DNA of 64,000 bases from Leuconostoc holzapfelii (GCF_012396485.1 NZ_JAAXPO010000005.1:108779-172778), one strand, 5' to 3'; shown: positions 1-8,944, counted from the first letter of the stretch. Made by a program: numbers and translations. The notes: generated by a model from the letters alone, not told the origin.

Positions 1-495
1 ACCAATACTGATCAAGAGGAGTCGCTCTTTTTCAGTGTCGGTGGGCATCCAGCCTTTAATTTGCCATTAGATGGCGGTAAGTTTTCAGATTATTACGTGT
101 CCATTGAACCAGAAAAAATGTATGATCGGGTGCGTCTAACTGGCCCTTATTCAAATCCAAACGCAGCCACACCGTTTAATGCCAATATTCCTTTGCGTTT
201 GCGTCAAGAAGATTACCACGATGACGCAATCATCTTGAAACTCGATCGCCAAAAGACGTCATTTTTGTTAGCACGCTTGGCCAATCAGCACGGGTTACGG
301 ATGACTTTAGATAATGCGCAGTTCATAGGCATCTGGACTCCAGCCGGTAAAGAAGCGCCGTTTATCGCTTTGGAACCATGGTGGGGAATTGCTGACACGG
401 TGGATTCTACAGGAAACTTCAAAGAAAAGTTTGGGGTGAATGTTTTGGCGGCTGGCGACACGTTTAACGGGACGTACAGCTTGCAATTCTTCTAA
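1..495 (+). CDS. Aldose 1-epimerase family protein (LacX/GalM-like), 5' end missing
   Basis: The reading frame is open from base 1, so the gene begins upstream of the window; an in-frame TTG at 61 is unlikely to be the start because coding continues before it. The first visible residues include FSVGGHPAFNLP, the conserved block of the aldose 1-epimerase/LacX family, where the histidine is a sugar-binding or catalytic residue. The remaining ~165 residues form the beta-sandwich C-terminal half, with ALEPWWGIAD matching the family's EPW(x)G region and a terminal strand containing GDTFNGTYSLQF. Family members interconvert alpha and beta anomers of hexoses in the cytosol. The exact sugar cannot be deduced. 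The gene ends 17 bases before the trp promoter -35 box and is not part of that operon. Confidence 0.85.
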   Translation, partial: TNTDQEESLFFSVGGHPAFNLPLDGGKFSDYYVSIEPEKMYDRVRLTGPYSNPNAATPFNANIPLRLRQEDYHDDAIILKLDRQKTSFLLARLANQHGLRMTLDNAQFIGIWTPAGKEAPFIALEPWWGIADTVDSTGNFKEKFGVNVLAAGDTFNGTYSLQFF

Positions 496-512
496 TCGTT
501 TTGAAATAAGTG

Positions 513-541
513 TTGACAAAAATATCATTTGGTTTTAATAT
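513..541 (+). promoter_or_regulatory. Promoter of the trp operon
   Basis: TTGACA at 513-518 and TAATAT at 536-541 are separated by 17 bases. Transcription would start near 548 and enter the T-box leader. Confidence 0.8.
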
Positions 542-547
542 AAAAAT

Positions 548-857
548 AACAATTTAATCGTCCAAATTAAACCGATGAGATGGAGATCAAACCAATTGTG
601 CACGCACAGGGAACCCGGGATACTGAGAGCTGGGTCGAAAGCAGGTTGGCAAATGGACCATCGAGGGTCAGTTGAAAGCAGTGATGCGAGTAGGCTTGAA
701 CGTGAGGCATACGTCAGTTGTCAGGTCTGTGTTGGCAGGCTGTGGAGGCGCGAATCAATCAAGCTTTTTGATGTGGCTTGAAAGGTCGAAATCAGGTGGC
801 ACCGCGGGCAACCGTCCTGAAAATATTGCATGAGCAATTTTTTCAGGACGGTTTTTT
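548..857 (+). promoter_or_regulatory. T-box leader, probably tRNA-Trp responsive
   Basis: About 300 bases of non-coding leader carry T-box hallmarks: a GAGAG element (625-629) followed by a stem I distal region (GTCGAAAGC), and the T-box sequence AGGTGGCACCGCGG at 794-807, whose core pairs with the NCCA end of uncharged tRNA. The terminator follows directly at 812-857. A TGG codon followed by A at 654-656 lies where the specifier loop is expected and would read tRNA-Trp, in keeping with the trp genes downstream. The specifier assignment comes from position and was not folded computationally. Uncharged tRNA-Trp should stabilise the antiterminator and allow transcription of trpB to trpG. Confidence 0.88.
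812..857 (+). terminator. T-box intrinsic terminator
   Basis: A perfect 12-bp stem (812-823 with 840-851) is followed by six T residues at 852-857. The 5' arm overlaps the region that would pair with the T-box sequence in the antiterminator form. Confidence 0.88.
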
Positions 858-898
858 ATTTGCTCAAAGTCACTTTGCGTTACAAGAGGAGAAAAATC

Positions 899-2101
899 AT
901 GGCAACTACGACCACACAAAAAGCAGGTTATTATGGCCAATATGGCGGGCAATTCGTGCCGGAATTGTTGATGCCAGCCGTTAATGCGGTTGCTGAAGCT
1001 TTTGCGACCTACCGGGATGACCCAGACTTTAAAGCAGAACTGCAAGCTCTTTTGGTTGATTATGCTAACCGACCTTCGTTACTCTATCACGCCAAAAACA
1101 TGTCGGCTGAACTTGGTGGCGCTCAAATTTATCTCAAGCGAGAAGACCTGAATCATACGGGGGCACATAAGATTAACAATGTGCTCGGGCAAGCCTTGCT
1201 GGCCAAGAAGATGGGCAAGCAACGGTTGATTGCGGAAACAGGTGCTGGCCAACATGGGGTCGCCACCGCCACTGCAGCGGCCTTGTTTGGCATGTCAGCA
1301 GAAATTTTTATGGGGCAAGAAGATATTGATCGCCAAGCACTTAATGTTTATCGGATGACTTTACTTGGTGCAAAAGTGCACGCCGTTCAGACTGGGACCC
1401 AAGTCCTCAAAGATGCGGTCAATGCGACTTTTCAAGACTGGACCAAACGAATTGATGACACTTTTTATGTTTTAGGGTCGGCGGTTGGCCCCCATCCTTT
1501 CCCTGAGATGGTTAAATATTTTCAATCGGTGATTAGTGAAGAAGCGCGCGCCCAATTTTTGCAGCAAACTAAGCGTTTGCCTGATGTTGTGATTGCGGCT
1601 GTGGGTGGTGGCTCTAATGCTATCGGTGCTTTTAGTCATTTTATTGCAGATGAGGCTGTCACCTTGATTGGTGTGGAGGCAGCTGGAAAAGGCATACAGA
1701 CGACGCAAACAGCAGCAACGTTAACCAATGGTTCAGACGGTATTTTCCATGGGATGAAGTCTAAGTTCTTACAATCTGCTGATGGCCAGATTGACCCCGT
1801 GTACAGCATTTCTGCTGGGCTAGATTATCCAGGCATTGGGCCAGAACATGCCTATTTGTCAGAGATTAAACGTGCCAAGTATGTGCCCATTACTGATGAT
1901 GAAGCGGTGGCAGCTTTTGAATTCATTGCAAAAACCGAAGGAATCATTGCAGCCATCGAAAGTTCACACGCGGTTGCATATGCCATGAAGTTGGCGCCAA
2001 CAATGCGACCAGAGCAACAAATTATGGTCAATTTAAGTGGCCGGGGAGATAAGGATGTCGCAGCAATTGCGCGTTATAGTGGGGTAACAATTCATGAGTA
2101 G
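899..2101 (+). CDS. trpB: Tryptophan synthase beta subunit
   Basis: PLP enzyme that condenses indole with L-serine to make tryptophan, working as an alpha2beta2 complex with TrpA. The 400-residue product has the expected length. Lys91 in HTGAHKINN is the PLP-binding lysine, and VGGGSNAIG is the phosphate-binding loop; ETGAGQHGV is also typical. The ATG at 899 is chosen because AGGAG at 887-891 sits at ideal spacing; an upstream in-frame ATG at 830 lies inside the T-box terminator. It is the first gene of the operon, whereas trpB normally sits next to trpA near the 3' end of trp operons. The 3' end overlaps trpD by 8 bases. Confidence 0.97.
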   Translation: MATTTTQKAGYYGQYGGQFVPELLMPAVNAVAEAFATYRDDPDFKAELQALLVDYANRPSLLYHAKNMSAELGGAQIYLKREDLNHTGAHKINNVLGQALLAKKMGKQRLIAETGAGQHGVATATAAALFGMSAEIFMGQEDIDRQALNVYRMTLLGAKVHAVQTGTQVLKDAVNATFQDWTKRIDDTFYVLGSAVGPHPFPEMVKYFQSVISEEARAQFLQQTKRLPDVVIAAVGGGSNAIGAFSHFIADEAVTLIGVEAAGKGIQTTQTAATLTNGSDGIFHGMKSKFLQSADGQIDPVYSISAGLDYPGIGPEHAYLSEIKRAKYVPITDDEAVAAFEFIAKTEGIIAAIESSHAVAYAMKLAPTMRPEQQIMVNLSGRGDKDVAAIARYSGVTIHE

Positions 2102-3119
2102 TATCCAAGCAGCATTAAAAACATTATCACTAAGACAAGACTTAACCGCAGCAATGGCCCAGGATGTGATGGCAGAAATTATGGCCGGTCAAGCCTCGGA
2201 AACCGAAATTGCCGCCTACCTGATGGGTCTGGCGGTTAAAAATGAATCTGTACCAGAAATTGTTGGGTCAGCGCGGGCCATGTTGGCCCATGCCGTGACC
2301 ATGCCACAAGTGCCAGATGCGATTGATATCGTTGGCACAGGTGGTGATTTGGCTAATACATTCAACATTTCCACAACGGCAAGTTTTATCGTGGCCGCAG
2401 CTGGTGTACCCGTGGTGAAACATGGTAACCGCGCTGCAAGTTCACAATCAGGGACGGCTGATGTATTAGAAGCGTTAGGCGTTGGGATTACATTGTCAGC
2501 TGATCAAGCCATGCAAGTCTTAAATCAAGCTGGCCAAACCTTCTTGTTTGCGCGATCATTTCATCCAGCCATGCGTGTGGTTGGACCGGTACGTTCAGCG
2601 CTGGGCTTTAGAACAGTTTTTAATGTGTTGGGACCATTGACGAACCCCGCCCGCCCACAAGCTATTTTACTGGGCGTCTATGCCAAACATTTGTTACGCC
2701 CCTTAGCGCAAGTCTTACAAGCGATGCAGGTTAAAAACGCTGTGTTGGTACATGGCCAAGACGGCCTAGACGAGGTGACTTTGACTACAAAAACTGACAT
2801 TGTCACCTTGCGTGATGGTCAAATTTCAAGCACTGAATTTGATCCACAAGCCTATGGCTTTGACTACGCTACCACAGCACAATTACAAGGTGGTTCACCG
2901 GCTGAAAACGCGCAGATTACAACTGCCATTTTGACAGGCGAATTAAAAGATGAAAAATCAGATACGGTGATTTTAAATGCTGCTTTGGCCTTATATGCTG
3001 CCCGCCGTTGTGACAACATTCAAGACAGTATTCAATTAGCACGCCAGACACTGGCGAGTGGGGCTGCTTATCAGCAGCTCATTGGCCTACAACAGGCGAC
3101 TCAGGGGGTGAGCGCATGA
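2094..3119 (+). CDS. trpD: Anthranilate phosphoribosyltransferase
   Basis: Transfers phosphoribose from PRPP to anthranilate, the second step after chorismate in tryptophan synthesis. The 341-residue protein shows the PRPP-binding GTGGD motif at residues 81-85 and [12 protein letters not shown] around 109-120, both diagnostic of the family. It is the stand-alone form, not fused to TrpG. The start overlaps the end of trpB by 8 bases and the stop overlaps trpC through ATGA, implying translational coupling within the operon. Confidence 0.96.
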   Translation: MSSIQAALKTLSLRQDLTAAMAQDVMAEIMAGQASETEIAAYLMGLAVKNESVPEIVGSARAMLAHAVTMPQVPDAIDIVGTGGDLANTFNISTTASFIVAAAGVPVVKHGNRAASSQSGTADVLEALGVGITLSADQAMQVLNQAGQTFLFARSFHPAMRVVGPVRSALGFRTVFNVLGPLTNPARPQAILLGVYAKHLLRPLAQVLQAMQVKNAVLVHGQDGLDEVTLTTKTDIVTLRDGQISSTEFDPQAYGFDYATTAQLQGGSPAENAQITTAILTGELKDEKSDTVILNAALALYAARRCDNIQDSIQLARQTLASGAAYQQLIGLQQATQGVSA

Positions 3120-3898
3120 TTTTAGATGATCTGGTAAGTGCCACGCGCACCAATTTACAGCGTCGGTTGCAACATCAAAGTCGCACACAATTAAAACTCG
3201 CTGTGGCTGAAATGCCACCAATTGTCGGTTTTCCGTTTGAAGCAGCCTTGCGACAACCAGAGATGACAATGATTGCAGAAATCAAACAAGCTTCGCCATC
3301 AAAAGGGCAAATTATCGCGCCCGAAGCCTTTGATTATCGTCAGATTGCACAAGATTATGCTAATGCAGGCGTGGACATGATTAGTGTGCTGACAGAAGAA
3401 ACATATTTTAAAGGCAGCTTAGCAATCCTTGCGACAGTCAACGAAACGGTTGATGTGCCGCTTCTCCGAAAAGATTTCATCATTGCGCCTGAAATGATCT
3501 ATGAAGCTCGTATTGCGGGTGCGCATGCCATCTTATTGATTGTGGCCATTTTAACCGATGCACAACTGGCTGCATATATTCGTTTGGCAGATACTTTAGG
3601 CCTATCGGCCCTGGTTGAGGCCCATGATGAAACAGAAATTCAGCGGGCTTTGCAGGCGAAAGCGCGCATCATTGGCGTAAATAATCGCAATTTAAAAGAT
3701 TTTTCAGTTGATTTCAACAATACCAGACGTCTCCGTCATCTGGTACCAGAATCAGTATTATTTATTTCTGAGTCGGGGATTCAATCGCGTGCTGACGTTG
3801 AAACGCTTGAAAATGTCCAAGTGAATGGTATTTTGATTGGTGAAACGCTGATGCGCGCCGCAGATAAGGGCAACATGATTAAAACATTAAAAGGATAA
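3116..3898 (+). CDS. trpC: Indole-3-glycerol phosphate synthase
   Basis: Cyclises CdRP to indole-3-glycerol phosphate with loss of CO2. The 260-residue TIM barrel contains [10 protein letters not shown] at residues 55-64 (catalytic glutamate and lysine region), LLRKDF at 116-121 with the catalytic lysine, [10 protein letters not shown] and ISESGI near the C-terminus. It is monofunctional and not fused to TrpF. The start overlaps trpD by 4 bases (ATGA); the gap to trpF is 9 bases. Confidence 0.96.
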   Translation: MILDDLVSATRTNLQRRLQHQSRTQLKLAVAEMPPIVGFPFEAALRQPEMTMIAEIKQASPSKGQIIAPEAFDYRQIAQDYANAGVDMISVLTEETYFKGSLAILATVNETVDVPLLRKDFIIAPEMIYEARIAGAHAILLIVAILTDAQLAAYIRLADTLGLSALVEAHDETEIQRALQAKARIIGVNNRNLKDFSVDFNNTRRLRHLVPESVLFISESGIQSRADVETLENVQVNGILIGETLMRAADKGNMIKTLKG

Positions 3899-3907
3899 CG
3901 CAACACG

Positions 3908-4501
3908 ATGACTAAAATTAAGATTTGTGGTATTTTTCAAGAAGCGAGTGCTGAACTGCTCAATCAAGTCCAGCCGGATATGGCCGGCATCATTTTGGCA
4001 CCTGGACATCGACGAAGCGTTGGGATTATGACTGCAATGGCGATTCGTGCCAAACTAGACGACCAAATTCCGCTCTATGGTGTTTTTGATGACCAAAACG
4101 TGATGGATATTTTAACCTTTTATGGCAATGGGTTAATACAAGGTGCCCAACTGCAAGATGATGTCTCAGAAGATGCTGTGACGTTGTTACGAGACAAGGG
4201 CGTTCCTGTGATACAAACGCGTCGCCCAGAGGCAGCTTTGCGTGATACTGCAGCTGACATCGTACAAATTGACACCTCCGCTGGCACAGGCACAACCTTT
4301 GATTGGCAAGCCGTACCGCCCAAACCATTACGCAAAAAGCCATTGATGTTGGCGGGGGGGCTAAACGTCGATAATTTGGCAGACGCGATTGCACAAGTCC
4401 AACCGGATTGGGTGGATATTTCCAGTGGTGCCGAAGTGGATGGTGTCAAGGACGTCGCGTTGATGTCACAATTAGTAGCGATTGCGCACGCACATGAATA
4501 A
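3908..4501 (+). CDS. trpF: Phosphoribosylanthranilate isomerase
   Basis: Amadori isomerase converting phosphoribosylanthranilate to CdRP, acting between TrpD and TrpC. The 197-residue protein starts MTKIKICG, placing the catalytic cysteine at residue 7; the catalytic aspartate lies in VQIDTSAGTGTTFDW, and LAGGLNVDN and VDISSGAEVDGVKD form the phosphate-binding end of the barrel. The N-terminal third is more divergent than usual after the KICG motif. Nine bases separate it from trpC, and the trpA ribosome site begins just past its stop. Confidence 0.94.
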   Translation: MTKIKICGIFQEASAELLNQVQPDMAGIILAPGHRRSVGIMTAMAIRAKLDDQIPLYGVFDDQNVMDILTFYGNGLIQGAQLQDDVSEDAVTLLRDKGVPVIQTRRPEAALRDTAADIVQIDTSAGTGTTFDWQAVPPKPLRKKPLMLAGGLNVDNLADAIAQVQPDWVDISSGAEVDGVKDVALMSQLVAIAHAHE

Positions 4502-4514
4502 ACGGGGAGAAAAA

Positions 4515-5306
4515 ATGGCAGTTAAAAAAATAGCAGATGTTTTAAAAAACGGGCAAGGGTTTATTGGCTTTACAGTCGCAGGCGATCCAAATTTTGATCA
4601 AAGTGCTGACTACATTGTCGCTATGGCCGAAGCGGGGGCTGATGTCGTGGAAATTGGGATTGCGTTTTCCGACCCTGCCGCTGATGGGCCAACCATTATG
4701 GCCGCTGATATCCGTGCGGCGGCCGCGGGTTCAACAACAGAAAAGGTGTTTGCATTAATTGCAGCAGTCCGTGAACGGACAGATGTGCCGCTAGTGATTT
4801 TGACATACGTCAACCCCGTATTTAAATATGGCTACGAAAAATTCTTGTCGAAGATGGCTGCCTTATCGGTCGAAGGCATCATCTTGCCGGATATGCCACT
4901 TGAAGAGCAAGCCTCATTTTTAGAATTAGCGAATCAGTACGATCGCTCGCTGATTCAATTAGTGACCTTGCAATCTAAAGCACGCATTCCAGATATTGTG
5001 GCGCAAGCGCGCGGTTTTGTTTATATTGTCAGTTCCTTAGGCACGACTGGGACGCGAGCTGAGTTAACCACGGCATCGCGTGAATTAGTTGCAGCTGTAC
5101 GTGAATACACCGATGTGCCAACAGCGATTGGTTTTGGCATTAGTCGGCCCGATCAGGTGCCGCAATTTGCCTACGCTGATGCCGTGATTGCTGGTTCAGC
5201 TATCGTTGATTTAATTGCAGCTGATCCCAACGGGGCCACGGGAGCAATCAAAACATTTGTCCAAGACATGAAAGCCGCCTGGCAAAACACGTCAAATAAC
5301 GCTTAA
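4515..5306 (+). CDS. trpA: Tryptophan synthase alpha subunit
   Basis: Cleaves indole-3-glycerol phosphate to indole, which is channelled to TrpB. The 263-residue barrel has VVEIGIAFSDPAADGPTI, containing the catalytic glutamate and aspartate, then LTYVNPVFKYG, VSSLGTTGTR and AIGFGISRPDQV. The ATG at 4515 is preferred over in-frame codons from 4482 because GGGGAG at 4504-4509 precedes it; the upstream codons overlap trpF. A 57-base gap to trpE contains a small inverted repeat (5327-5332 with 5345-5350) without a T-run. Confidence 0.96.
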   Translation: MAVKKIADVLKNGQGFIGFTVAGDPNFDQSADYIVAMAEAGADVVEIGIAFSDPAADGPTIMAADIRAAAAGSTTEKVFALIAAVRERTDVPLVILTYVNPVFKYGYEKFLSKMAALSVEGIILPDMPLEEQASFLELANQYDRSLIQLVTLQSKARIPDIVAQARGFVYIVSSLGTTGTRAELTTASRELVAAVREYTDVPTAIGFGISRPDQVPQFAYADAVIAGSAIVDLIAADPNGATGAIKTFVQDMKAAWQNTSNNA

Positions 5307-5363
5307 TTTCAATGACGTGAAAGTAAAACCTGGCCGATGATGGGCAGGTTAGAGGTGGAGACT

Positions 5364-6737
5364 ATGACATACCAGACAAAAACAATCACATTGCCTGAAC
5401 TTGATATTGTGACGGCTTATTTACGGCTACGCGGCGACCAGACGATGTTGTTGGAAAATATACCGTTTCCTGATGAGAAACACCAGGTGGTCATGATTGC
5501 CTTACAACCCGTCCATGAATTTCAAGCGCTGGGTCAGACAGTTACTATTGATGGAAAAAGCTGCTCGCATCCAGATCCATTACAAGCACTGAGCGATCTT
5601 GTCGTGACGGGGTCACCGGCCGAAGCAAAACTACCAATGACGGGTGGGGCGATTGGTTATGTAGGTTTTGATACGATTGCTGCCTATGAATCACTCGGTG
5701 ACACGCCGCCTGATCCATTAAACATGCCGGATATTCATATGTTTGTCTATGAAACATTTGTGATGTTTGACGCAGAGCACAACACAGTGACCATCGTGGC
5801 CGATGATACCTATTCTCATGTCGGGGATCCGGCATTGACGCAAAGAGTTCTAGCTGTTCAAGCAAAACTTTTTACGCCCAGCGTAGCTGAAAGTCAACTG
5901 GTGGTGATACCAGAGATTAAAACGACATCTAATTTTTCAAAAGCCGCCTTTGAAAGCGTGGTCAATCAGGCAAAAGATTACATTACTGCTGGTGATATGT
6001 TTCAGATGGTGCCTTCCCAACGGTTTAGCTTTCCAGTACGTCAGGATCCATTTGATTATTATCGACAACTGCGATTAACCAACACTACTGCTTACCTGTC
6101 TTATTTAGATTTTGGCAACGTACAAATTGTTGGGGCTTCCCCTGAACGATTGGTTAAAGTGCAAGGGCGCCAGGTGGTGACAAATCCAATCGCCGGGACA
6201 CGACATCGCGGACAGGATCAGACGTCAGATGAAGCGGCTGCCAAAGCGCTACTACAAGATGAAAAGGAACGTGCTGAGCACGAGATGTTAGTGGATTTAG
6301 GTCGCAATGATTTAGGCAAAGTGGCGACTTATGGCTCGGTTCACGTCACAAAATTGATGGCGCTGCAAAAATATCAACATGTCATGCACCTCGTGTCAGA
6401 AGTGGTTGGCACAATGTTGCCCGATACGCCAGCAATTGCCGCGCTCAAGGCAACACTTCCCGCTGGCACGGTGAGTGGTGCACCTAAAGTCAGAGCCATG
6501 CAGCGCATCTATGAAATGGAGCCGGTTAAGCGTGGCGTGTATGCTGGCGCAATTGGCTATTTGACCCAATCTGATCAAATGGATTTTGCCATCGCAATTC
6601 GCACGATGGTCGTTAAAGATGGCCAAGGCCACGTACAAGCCGGTGCCGGCATTGTGTATGATTCTATCCCAGAAAATGAATACCAAGAAACACGCAATAA
6701 GGCGCAAGCCTTATTAGGATTGGGGGCCAGCAAATGA
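5364..6737 (+). CDS. trpE: Anthranilate synthase component I
   Basis: Makes anthranilate from chorismate with ammonia supplied by TrpG. The 457-residue protein carries the chorismate-enzyme core: ASPERLV, TNPIAGTRHRG, EMLVDLGRNDLGKV, LPAGTVSGAPKVRAM and AGAGIVYDSIPENE. The alanine in PIAGT marks TrpE; PabB enzymes usually have lysine there. Two motifs that form the tryptophan feedback site in characterised TrpE proteins are altered: the usual LLES reads LLEN (residues 29-32), and the usual NPSPYM reads NTTAYL. The start at 5364 follows AGGTGGAG; its stop overlaps trpG by 4 bases (ATGA). Confidence 0.94.
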   Translation: MTYQTKTITLPELDIVTAYLRLRGDQTMLLENIPFPDEKHQVVMIALQPVHEFQALGQTVTIDGKSCSHPDPLQALSDLVVTGSPAEAKLPMTGGAIGYVGFDTIAAYESLGDTPPDPLNMPDIHMFVYETFVMFDAEHNTVTIVADDTYSHVGDPALTQRVLAVQAKLFTPSVAESQLVVIPEIKTTSNFSKAAFESVVNQAKDYITAGDMFQMVPSQRFSFPVRQDPFDYYRQLRLTNTTAYLSYLDFGNVQIVGASPERLVKVQGRQVVTNPIAGTRHRGQDQTSDEAAAKALLQDEKERAEHEMLVDLGRNDLGKVATYGSVHVTKLMALQKYQHVMHLVSEVVGTMLPDTPAIAALKATLPAGTVSGAPKVRAMQRIYEMEPVKRGVYAGAIGYLTQSDQMDFAIAIRTMVVKDGQGHVQAGAGIVYDSIPENEYQETRNKAQALLGLGASK

Positions 6738-7321
6738 TACTTCTCGTGGATAATTATGATTCATTTACTTACAACTTAGCACAAATTGTGGGTCAACTTA
6801 CCACAGTTGTCGTCCGACGCAACGATGATCCAGAATTGGTGACATTAGCCCAGCAAGCCCGGGGGATTATTTTCTCACCAGGCCCAGGGACACCAGAGCA
6901 AGCCGGTGAGATGTTACGAATCATCCAAATGTTTGCCAAAACGCGGCCGATGCTTGGTATTTGCTTAGGACATCAAGCCATTGGCGCAGCATTTGGTGGT
7001 CAAGTAATCGCCGCGCCCAATATTCGCCATGGCAAGGTTTCAAAGATGATACCAACCGCACCATCTGCGTTGTTTCCCGACACATCAACGCCAATCATGC
7101 GTTATCACTCGCTAATTATTGCCAGAGACCAACTACCAAAAGATTTTGTGGTCACAAGTGTGGCGGCAGATGACCACGAGGTGATGGCGATGCAACATCG
7201 GACGCGGCCAATTTATGGTTTGCAGTTTCATCCTGAGTCCATTGGGACACCAACTGGCGCGGCCATGGTAGCCAAATTTGTCGCGATTGCCACGCAGTCG
7301 CAACCAGCATCAGCACAATAA
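6734..7321 (+). CDS. trpG: Anthranilate synthase glutamine amidotransferase component
   Basis: Class I glutamine amidotransferase that feeds ammonia to TrpE. The 195-residue protein shows the triad motifs GICLGHQAIG (nucleophilic cysteine) and LQFHPESIGTPTG (histidine and glutamate), plus the oxyanion region FSPGPGTP. It overlaps trpE by 4 bases. TrpG of this type often also serves aminodeoxychorismate synthase (PabA role); since a folate operon follows, that dual use is plausible but is not shown by the sequence. Its stop codon lies inside the 49-bp unit that is tandemly duplicated downstream. Confidence 0.94.
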   Translation: MILLVDNYDSFTYNLAQIVGQLTTVVVRRNDDPELVTLAQQARGIIFSPGPGTPEQAGEMLRIIQMFAKTRPMLGICLGHQAIGAAFGGQVIAAPNIRHGKVSKMIPTAPSALFPDTSTPIMRYHSLIIARDQLPKDFVVTSVAADDHEVMAMQHRTRPIYGLQFHPESIGTPTGAAMVAKFVAIATQSQPASAQ

Positions 7322-7328
7322 ATCAACA

Positions 7329-7352
7329 AGCCAATCATCGGTTGGCTTTTTT
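7329..7352 (+). terminator. trp operon terminator, first copy
   Basis: An 8-bp stem (AGCCAATC with GGTTGGCT, one G-T pair) with a 3-base loop is followed by six T residues. Confidence 0.88.
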
Positions 7353-7377
7353 CGTGCATCAGCACAATAAATCAACA

Positions 7378-7401
7378 AGCCAATCATCGGTTGGCTTTTT
7401 T
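7378..7401 (+). terminator. trp operon terminator, second copy
   Basis: Identical to the hairpin 49 bases upstream, including the T-run. The pair should give nearly complete insulation of the folate operon from trp readthrough. Confidence 0.88.
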
Positions 7402-7435
7402 CGTGGTGTGAAACCGTCGGTTCATGAAAATCAGT

Positions 7436-7465
7436 TTGTCGCGTGGTGAGTTACCGTGGTAAAAT
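7436..7465 (+). promoter_or_regulatory. Promoter of the folate operon
   Basis: TTGTCG (7436-7441) and TAAAAT (7460-7465) are 18 bases apart, and TGG directly before the -10 gives an extended -10. It lies 30 bases before folB. Confidence 0.55.
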
Positions 7466-7494
7466 ATAACAAGTATGTGCCAGGGAGGCGAACA

Positions 7495-7881
7495 ATGGGA
7501 ATGATTCATTTACCAAATATGCGGTTTTATACATATAATGGCGTATTTGATGAAGAAAAAAAATTAGGACAACAAATTGCCGTTGATGTGACGTTACATT
7601 ATCCAATTGAAACAGCAGTGAAAGATGATGATTTGACAACCACGATTTCATATGTTGATGTCTATGAAACGGTGAAAACGATTGTGACCACAAAGCAATT
7701 TAATTTGATGGAGAGTGTGGCCAACACGTTGCTGAGCGCACTTTTGACACAGTTTCCCCAAGTGACGCAAATTGATGTGGCAGTACACAAAGACTATATT
7801 CCATTGCCGGGTATTTATGATCCGTTTGTGATTACCGTTAGCGGTACACCAGCTGATATCATACAACGGGGCCAAGCATGA
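7495..7881 (+). CDS. folB: Dihydroneopterin aldolase
   Basis: Cleaves 7,8-dihydroneopterin to 6-hydroxymethyl-dihydropterin and glycolaldehyde. The 128-residue product has the short FolB fold, with NGVFDEEKKLGQ near the N-terminus (catalytic glutamate region), a central ISYVDVYETV and VHKDYIPLPG near the C-terminus containing the conserved lysine. The ATG at 7495 is chosen because AGGGAGG at 7482-7488 precedes it; upstream in-frame codons overlap the promoter. It opens the folate operon and overlaps folK by 4 bases. Confidence 0.92.
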   Translation: MGMIHLPNMRFYTYNGVFDEEKKLGQQIAVDVTLHYPIETAVKDDDLTTTISYVDVYETVKTIVTTKQFNLMESVANTLLSALLTQFPQVTQIDVAVHKDYIPLPGIYDPFVITVSGTPADIIQRGQA

Positions 7882-8378
7882 CGCGGGCCTATCTTAGCAT
7901 GGGGGCCAATATTGGCGACCGTTTGGACAATTTGCAACACGGTGTTGCTTTACTGCACACATCGGCCAATATCACTGTGACAGCTGTCTCCCAAGTCTAT
8001 GAAACCCAACCAGTGGGTGGTGTCGTCCAAGATGATTTTTATAACATTGCGGTCCGATTAGAAACGACTTTAACCGCGCCAGAACTGTTGGCACGGTTAC
8101 ATGATATTGAACAACAACTCAAGCGTGTTCGCCAAATTCATTGGGGACCACGCACCATTGACCTCGACATTTTAGTTTTCGGGGATGAAGTCTGGTCAGA
8201 TGAAATCTTGACCATTCCGCACCGTGAAATGGCAAACCGACGCTTTGTGTTGCAACCACTTTTAGATGTGATTGCCGCAGATCGGCGACATGAAATTGAA
8301 CGATTATTAGCTAGCACAACAGATACCAATTGGGTGCATGTTGTGACTGGTGCGAGAGTAGAATATGAAAACATTTAA
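7878..8378 (+). CDS. folK: 6-hydroxymethyl-7,8-dihydropterin pyrophosphokinase
   Basis: Transfers pyrophosphate from ATP to hydroxymethyl-dihydropterin. The 166-residue protein has the N-terminal LSMGANIGDR, the central QPVGGVVQDDFYN and the signature WGPRTIDLDIL with the magnesium-binding aspartates, then IPHREMANRRFVLQPL. Overlaps folB by 4 bases and folE by 14. Confidence 0.95.
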   Translation: MTRAYLSMGANIGDRLDNLQHGVALLHTSANITVTAVSQVYETQPVGGVVQDDFYNIAVRLETTLTAPELLARLHDIEQQLKRVRQIHWGPRTIDLDILVFGDEVWSDEILTIPHREMANRRFVLQPLLDVIAADRRHEIERLLASTTDTNWVHVVTGARVEYENI

Positions 8379-8940
8379 TAACGAACAAAACTTGCAACTC
8401 CAAGCAGGCGTCACGGAATTATTGGCGGCGATTGGGGATAATCCAGACCGCTCCGGTGTCATTGAAACACCAGAACGTGTTGTGAAAGCACACGCTGAAA
8501 TCTTTGCCCATACGGGTGAGACGGCATTTACGGATTATAAACTTTTTGAAACGGCGCAAGATGCTGACATGGTCGTTGTCGAAGGCATCCCTTTTTATTC
8601 CATGTGTGAGCATCACTTATTGCCATTTTTTGGCACGGTTGATGTTGCTTACGTGCCGGATGGCGAAATTATTGGCTTAAGTAAAGTCCCACGTTTAGTT
8701 GATTGGGCAAGCCGTCGACCAAATGTGCAAGAAAATTTGACCCATTTAATTGCTGATGAAATGCAACGCATTGTGCATCCCAAAGGCTTGGCCGTTAACG
8801 TCACGGCCCGCCATATGTGCATGGAGATGCGGGGGATTAATCAACCAGGCACACAAACAAATACCTCTATTTATCGTGACTTATTAAAAACCGATGCCTT
8901 TTTGCGGGAAAGCTTTGCCCGTCGGGTCAGTCAGCGTTAA
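8365..8940 (+). CDS. folE: GTP cyclohydrolase I
   Basis: Opens GTP to give dihydroneopterin triphosphate, the first committed folate step. The 191-residue protein contains the zinc-ligand motif YSMCEHHLLPFFG, SKVPRLVDWASRRPNVQENL, and ARHMCMEMRG with the second zinc cysteine. NPDRSGVIETPERV is the conserved N-terminal block. It overlaps folK by 14 bases and ends 4 bases before the folC start. Confidence 0.96.
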   Translation: MKTFNNEQNLQLQAGVTELLAAIGDNPDRSGVIETPERVVKAHAEIFAHTGETAFTDYKLFETAQDADMVVVEGIPFYSMCEHHLLPFFGTVDVAYVPDGEIIGLSKVPRLVDWASRRPNVQENLTHLIADEMQRIVHPKGLAVNVTARHMCMEMRGINQPGTQTNTSIYRDLLKTDAFLRESFARRVSQR

Positions 8941-8944
8941 TCAG

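Larger units (their letters stand above)
7307..7405 (+). repeat. Perfect 49-bp tandem duplication spanning the trpG stop and terminator
   Basis: Bases 7307-7355 are repeated exactly at 7356-7404 (one more base also matches). Each copy holds the last codons of trpG, a TAA and a complete intrinsic terminator. The absence of any mismatch points to a recent duplication or to active homogenisation. Confidence 0.97.

Noticed and set aside
575..781. Open frame of 68 codons in the trp leader
   Set aside because: It lies wholly inside the T-box leader, has no ribosome site, and its codons coincide with conserved RNA elements.
5327..5350. Inverted repeat between trpA and trpE as a terminator
   Set aside because: The stem is only six perfect base pairs with a mismatch and no T-run follows; trpE has no promoter of its own that I can see.
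5364..6737. The trpE gene read as pabB because a folate operon follows
   Set aside because: The motif is PIAGT, not the PIKGT of PabB; it is translationally coupled to trpG within the trp operon, and a double terminator separates it from folB.
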